Assembly (NCBI GenBank): GCA_947378785.1
Contig: CANCLK010000004.1
Span: forward strand, 1 to 64,000
Direction of reading: 5' to 3'
Source of the DNA: Comamonadaceae bacterium
GTDB lineage: Bacteria > Pseudomonadota > Gammaproteobacteria > Burkholderiales > Burkholderiaceae_C
DNA length: 64,000 bases
Of the stretch, positions 61,086 to 64,000 are shown one piece after another (position 1 is the first letter of the stretch; each line of letters opens with the position of its first letter). Position numbers and translations under genes: made by a program. Under the pieces are notes generated by a model. The model searched no databases and had not been told where the DNA came from. It saw only the letters and a list, made by a program, of their open reading frames with translations.

Positions 61086-62993
61086 TTATTTGGCTAGATT
61101 CAGCATGTCGGACACCGTCGAGGACGCGCCCGCACCAAAACTCTTGAAGTCTGTCAAGCCATGCAAAATCAGCGACGCAGACTGTTCTCCAGACGTGTTG
61201 GGCAACAGGCGCGCTTGCCAATAAGGGCTGTACAGGCTGCCGTATTCAGCCAAACCATCGCCGCGCGGAAAAAGGTTGGCTGGACGCGAAAAATAGGCCT
61301 CAGCTTTGGCCAGTGCACGCATGCAATTGGCGGCGGTACCGTCACCCACGTCCAAGTTGCCACTGGCAAAAGCGGTTGTGACCTTGGGGGCATTTCGCGC
61401 CACATTGCCGATGCCGCAGCCTGCCGGGTCAGCGGCTCCTGCCGTGCGACCGATCGCCAAGTGATTCCGACCGTCTGTCGTGGAGGAGTTGGTTGAGCTG
61501 GTAGAAATGCTTTTGGTTTGCTTTTCAACTTCCACCACCAATGGCGGCGAACTCAAATTTTGATGCGCTTTGTCAGTGGCCTGCGCGACGTCGGTCACGT
61601 CTCGGTAAACCCGCAGTGCGGTCAGCGTGGACAAGTCGCCGCTGTTGGGCCCGGCCGAAGCTTTGCCAGAGGCATCTTCACCCAACGGGTAAGCCGGCCC
61701 ACCAGACATCAGCGGTACGACAGGGATGTTGATGCAACCCCAAAACGGGATGCCGCAAATGGGCACGGTTGAAATCGCCAGCATGTTGGTGGAGTCACTG
61801 GCTTCCCAGCGATGGTTCCAGCTATCGTCTTTTCGAAAGCCCTTGTCAACGGCCCAAGTGGTGCCTTGGTCGTCAGCGCGTTTGGTCGAGCCATCGTGAA
61901 ACAGCATTTTGAAGAACCAACCAGAGGGCACATAGCTCCCTGGTCCGATCAGTTCAAGCGGGTCAATCAATATCGGCAGCCACCAATTTTTGGATCGGTC
62001 GTTGGTGAAGCCATCTAGGGAGGCGTCCACAACCCCGGCCATGCGGTCTTTTTTGGGCCCGTCGTCTGTTGCGCTGGCCGGGTGGTTTCGGGTGGGGAAC
62101 CATGGGTGTTTGTCTTCAACCGCGTTTTCATCGCCCCAGCATTCACCGAAGGCGCCATAGCCCATGTTCCAGTGCGTGCCGGCAAAATCGCATTCGTCGT
62201 GGTAAGTGGAGTAGGTCCAGTCAGCCGTCTCTGTGCCCCATGGGCCGAGGGGATTGCGGTCTGAGGTGAAGCTGGCCCATTGGTAGGTGTTGTAGGCATA
62301 GCCCGCCATGCCCAATAGGCTCAGGCTGGCGCTGGAATCATTGAGTTTGACCACGTTGTAGGTGTTGCCGAAGCGGATGTAATCGGTGATCTTGCTCAGG
62401 TCAAAGCCGATGGTCCCTTGCAGGATGCTGTTGAACTTGTCGTCGACACCCAGCGTTTGAGCCACAGTCAGGGCGGTGCCATAGTGGTAAATCTTTTGGG
62501 CACCTTGAAAACCCGTGTTGATGCCCAGCAACAGCGGGACAAACAGTTTGGCGGCATTTTCAAAAGCCACCTTGAGTCCCTTTGAGGCGCCTTTGGCCAC
62601 GGCATGCGTACCGGACCACAAGGGATACAGCGGACCCGGCAAAATCGACGAATATCTTGAGTCAACCCGAGGCGTCAGGACATTGAAGGTGTCGTAGTAA
62701 TTGCGAGACCAAGACGCCATGCCCACCAGTTGAGCCACCGCAACGTCGTTGGCGATCATGCCGCGGTTGAGGTAGGCCGAAAAATTGTAATCACGCGCTT
62801 GCGCAACTGCCGCGCTGTAGGCGGCTGCGTCTGCGGTGTTTTGCAGTTTCATCTTCTCGGTGGTGAGTTGCCCCATGCTGAACATCGTCAGCATGGCCAG
62901 CAACATCACCAGTGCTGTCACACTGACAAACAGCAGGGCTTGGCCCCGCTGTTTGGCCGGGCCAGGCGAAAGCGCTCGGCGCCGGGAAAGCAT
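61086..62993 (-). CDS. TadG-like pilus assembly protein
   Basis: A 635-residue protein with RGQALLFVSVTALVMLLAML at the N-terminus, then QNTADAAAYSAAVAQARDYN (about 55-74), the typical TadG continuation. A large extracytoplasmic region rich in Asn/Trp/Ser follows (about 90-635), with several Cys (ECDFAG, ECWGDE, VPICGIPFWGC). It lacks an obvious vWA metal site. Longest of the prepilin-like proteins in this locus. Confidence 0.75.
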   Translation of the reverse strand: MLSRRRALSPGPAKQRGQALLFVSVTALVMLLAMLTMFSMGQLTTEKMKLQNTADAAAYSAAVAQARDYNFSAYLNRGMIANDVAVAQLVGMASWSRNYYDTFNVLTPRVDSRYSSILPGPLYPLWSGTHAVAKGASKGLKVAFENAAKLFVPLLLGINTGFQGAQKIYHYGTALTVAQTLGVDDKFNSILQGTIGFDLSKITDYIRFGNTYNVVKLNDSSASLSLLGMAGYAYNTYQWASFTSDRNPLGPWGTETADWTYSTYHDECDFAGTHWNMGYGAFGECWGDENAVEDKHPWFPTRNHPASATDDGPKKDRMAGVVDASLDGFTNDRSKNWWLPILIDPLELIGPGSYVPSGWFFKMLFHDGSTKRADDQGTTWAVDKGFRKDDSWNHRWEASDSTNMLAISTVPICGIPFWGCINIPVVPLMSGGPAYPLGEDASGKASAGPNSGDLSTLTALRVYRDVTDVAQATDKAHQNLSSPPLVVEVEKQTKSISTSSTNSSTTDGRNHLAIGRTAGAADPAGCGIGNVARNAPKVTTAFASGNLDVGDGTAANCMRALAKAEAYFSRPANLFPRGDGLAEYGSLYSPYWQARLLPNTSGEQSASLILHGLTDFKSFGAGASSTVSDMLNLAK

Positions 62994-62996
62994 GAC

Positions 62997-63260
62997 TTAT
63001 TTCTGCGACCCGTTGTAGTTACCCAGATTTTTAGCACCGGTTGCGCCGTCGGCATTGGGTGCGCCGGCTTTCGCTGCGGCAACGCCTGCGGAGCCAGACT
63101 TACCCGACAACTCATTGGTCATGCCGGCCATTTGGCCCCGAATGGCTTCACCGAAAAAGCTGTAGACGCCAATGGCGGCGACAGCGATCAAGGCGACGAT
63201 GATGATGTACTCGGTCATGCCCTGGCCGAGTTGACGTTTTTGACGTGAAAAAGCGATCAT
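62997..63260 (-). CDS. Flp/class IVb major pilin
   Basis: An 87-residue prepilin, first gene of the Tad series. Leader MIAFSRQKRQLG, then cleavage site G|QGMTEY followed by the hydrophobic helix IIIVALIAVAAIGVYSFFGEAI. A Gly/Ala-rich C-terminal tail (ANADGATGAKNLGNYN-like) is longer than in minimal Flp pilins. GAAAGGT 6 bases before the ATG is a good ribosome site. Expression probably starts in the AT-rich stretch upstream. Confidence 0.93.
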   Translation of the reverse strand: MIAFSRQKRQLGQGMTEYIIIVALIAVAAIGVYSFFGEAIRGQMAGMTNELSGKSGSAGVAAAKAGAPNADGATGAKNLGNYNGSQK

Positions 63261-63772
63261 GAAAATACCTTTCAGGTGGGTTGATGCGGAGAAGCTCTGC
63301 GGTTTGCATTTTTATACAAACCTTACGATTTTTAAATTATCTAATTTGCATTAATTGTCTATATTAATATTTAATTCAAAAGTAAAATTAAAAATCATGC
63401 GATTTAATTTTTATTATTTAGTTAAAAGTAGTATTTAGAATTTTTTTATGTCTTAAATAAAACTAAGTAGTTAGATGTTTCTGCTAGGTCTGCGAGTGAC
63501 TAAAAACAACGGAATTCAAGTCGGATTAGGATGGTTTAAGGGGATCCCAAGAATAGGGTGAAGAAAATTTAACCAGAAGGTAAGTTTTAAATTTTTAAAA
63601 TTGGCATATTTATTTTTATTTATTAATAAATTAAAAACTTTCAAGTTAAAAAATCAGGCAAGCATGTCATGTTGTTGTGTTCCACCATTTGAGGTGCGGC
63701 CCAACGGAGATTTAGGCGCGGACTTGGCGCGTCAGCAGTCTTTAGGACTGACCTAAGTGAGGCTTAGATGCC
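63261..63772. other. 512-bp AT-rich intergenic region upstream of the pilin gene
   Basis: No gene is visible. The part 63301-63480 has 31 G+C out of 180 bases (about 17%), far below the rest of the window, and 63601-63660 is equally poor. The 63481-63600 middle is more balanced. At 63736-63775 several small, mutually exclusive hairpins occur (CAGTC-GACTG, CTAAG-CTTAG, TGAGGC-GCCTCA), near the stop of the gene at the right edge, perhaps as a terminator. The AT-rich part is a likely site for H-NS-type silencing and for the pilus promoter. Confidence 0.6.
63301..63322. promoter_or_regulatory. Inverted repeat ahead of the Flp pilin gene
   Basis: GGTTTGCAT-TTTT-ATACAAACC has 9-base arms with one mismatch, starting 40 bases before the pilin ATG. 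It may be an operator or a 5'-leader hairpin of the pilus operon. Confidence 0.45.
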
Positions 63773-64000
63773 TCAATGAGAATCGATGTGTCGCCGAACC
63801 TGAGCAGGTAGCCCCAGCACGACAGCGGCAGGACTTGAAAATTGGATAGATTTCAAGAAGTCCATCCAACCTTGCGGGGTCGCAATGGCCAGACTGTCTT
63901 CGACACCTGCGTCTGCCCACTCTTGTGACAAGGACTGACACAAGGCCGGCCCAAACTCAGGGGTGGCACTGGCCAGAATGTCCGATTCGTTGAGTAAAAC
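63773..64000 (-). CDS. C-terminal part of an unidentified protein (cut by window edge)
   Basis: Open minus-strand frame of 75 codons plus stop, entering from the right edge. The visible tail contains LASATPEFGPALCQSLSQEW, ATPQGWMDFLKSIQ and ends LPAQVRRHIDSH. It is coding-like (G+C and codon use as in neighbours), in contrast with the AT-rich stretch that follows it. I do not recognise the family; it could belong to the Tad locus or be unrelated. Confidence 0.6.
   Translation of the reverse strand, partial: VLLNESDILASATPEFGPALCQSLSQEWADAGVEDSLAIATPQGWMDFLKSIQFSSPAAVVLGLPAQVRRHIDSH

Overview
The window comes from a betaproteobacterium, most probably of the family Comamonadaceae (Rhodoferax/Polaromonas/Acidovorax type). 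The evidence is the cysI-DUF934-cysH-cysD-cysN sulfate operon layout, a fused MnmC, the lptF/lptG-pepA-holC block, a YggX-type Fe(II)-trafficking protein, the moderately high G+C and the very tight overlapping gene packing. No rRNA, tRNA, CRISPR array, insertion sequence or prophage was seen.

Left part (1-33.7 kb), mostly housekeeping and metabolism. At 1-4.2 kb a minus-strand operon begins with a recognisable promoter and a thiamine-pyrophosphate (THI-box) riboswitch, followed by a LuxE-type acyl-protein synthetase, a LuxC-type acyl reductase, and the ATPase and permease of an SsuBC/ThiZX-like ABC importer cut by the window edge. Then come ferredoxin-NADP reductase and a 7Fe ferredoxin (4.2-5.6 kb); a full assimilatory sulfate reduction operon with a TauE-type sulfite carrier (5.7-11.8 kb); mnmC with a decayed methyltransferase half, and yggX; a small Cys-containing protein and dsbB; an operon of erythromycin-esterase-like, phosphoribosyltransferase and alpha/beta-hydrolase genes (15.2-18.0 kb); argA divergent from a giant hrpA helicase; a methionine-type aminotransferase, cysB and a sirohydrochlorin chelatase (23.5-26.1 kb); lptFG divergent from pepA-holC; a Leu/Ile/Val-type binding protein with a strong terminator; and a CvrA-type K+/H+ antiporter.

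Right part (33.7-64 kb), an accessory region almost wholly on the minus strand. Read in the direction of transcription, it starts at a very AT-rich leader (63.3 kb) and runs through a Tad/Flp pilus locus: Flp pilin, TadG-like, TadE-like, exported hypothetical, small prepilin-like protein, CpaB, CpaC secretin, FHA-TadA, TadB, TadC, DUF192, TadD, TadE. After a 26 bp gap it continues into two degenerate cyclic-nucleotide-binding-domain proteins, a TpsA exoprotein with GLUG repeats, an exported TPR-CHAT protease-like protein with an intact His/Cys dyad, a FecR-like exported protein, a CHASE2 adenylate cyclase, the TpsB outer-membrane transporter, a stand-alone formyltransferase, a second sensor adenylate cyclase, a family-3 solute-binding protein and a DAACS symporter. 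Short gaps and 1-11 bp overlaps throughout suggest that surface pilus, two-partner secretion, a CHAT protease and cAMP signalling form one co-regulated surface program.

The two most unusual items are the THI riboswitch in front of a LuxE/LuxC carboxylate-reduction pair, which suggests an undescribed route for salvaging oxidised thiamine precursors, and the Tad-TPS-CHAT-cyclase supercluster.
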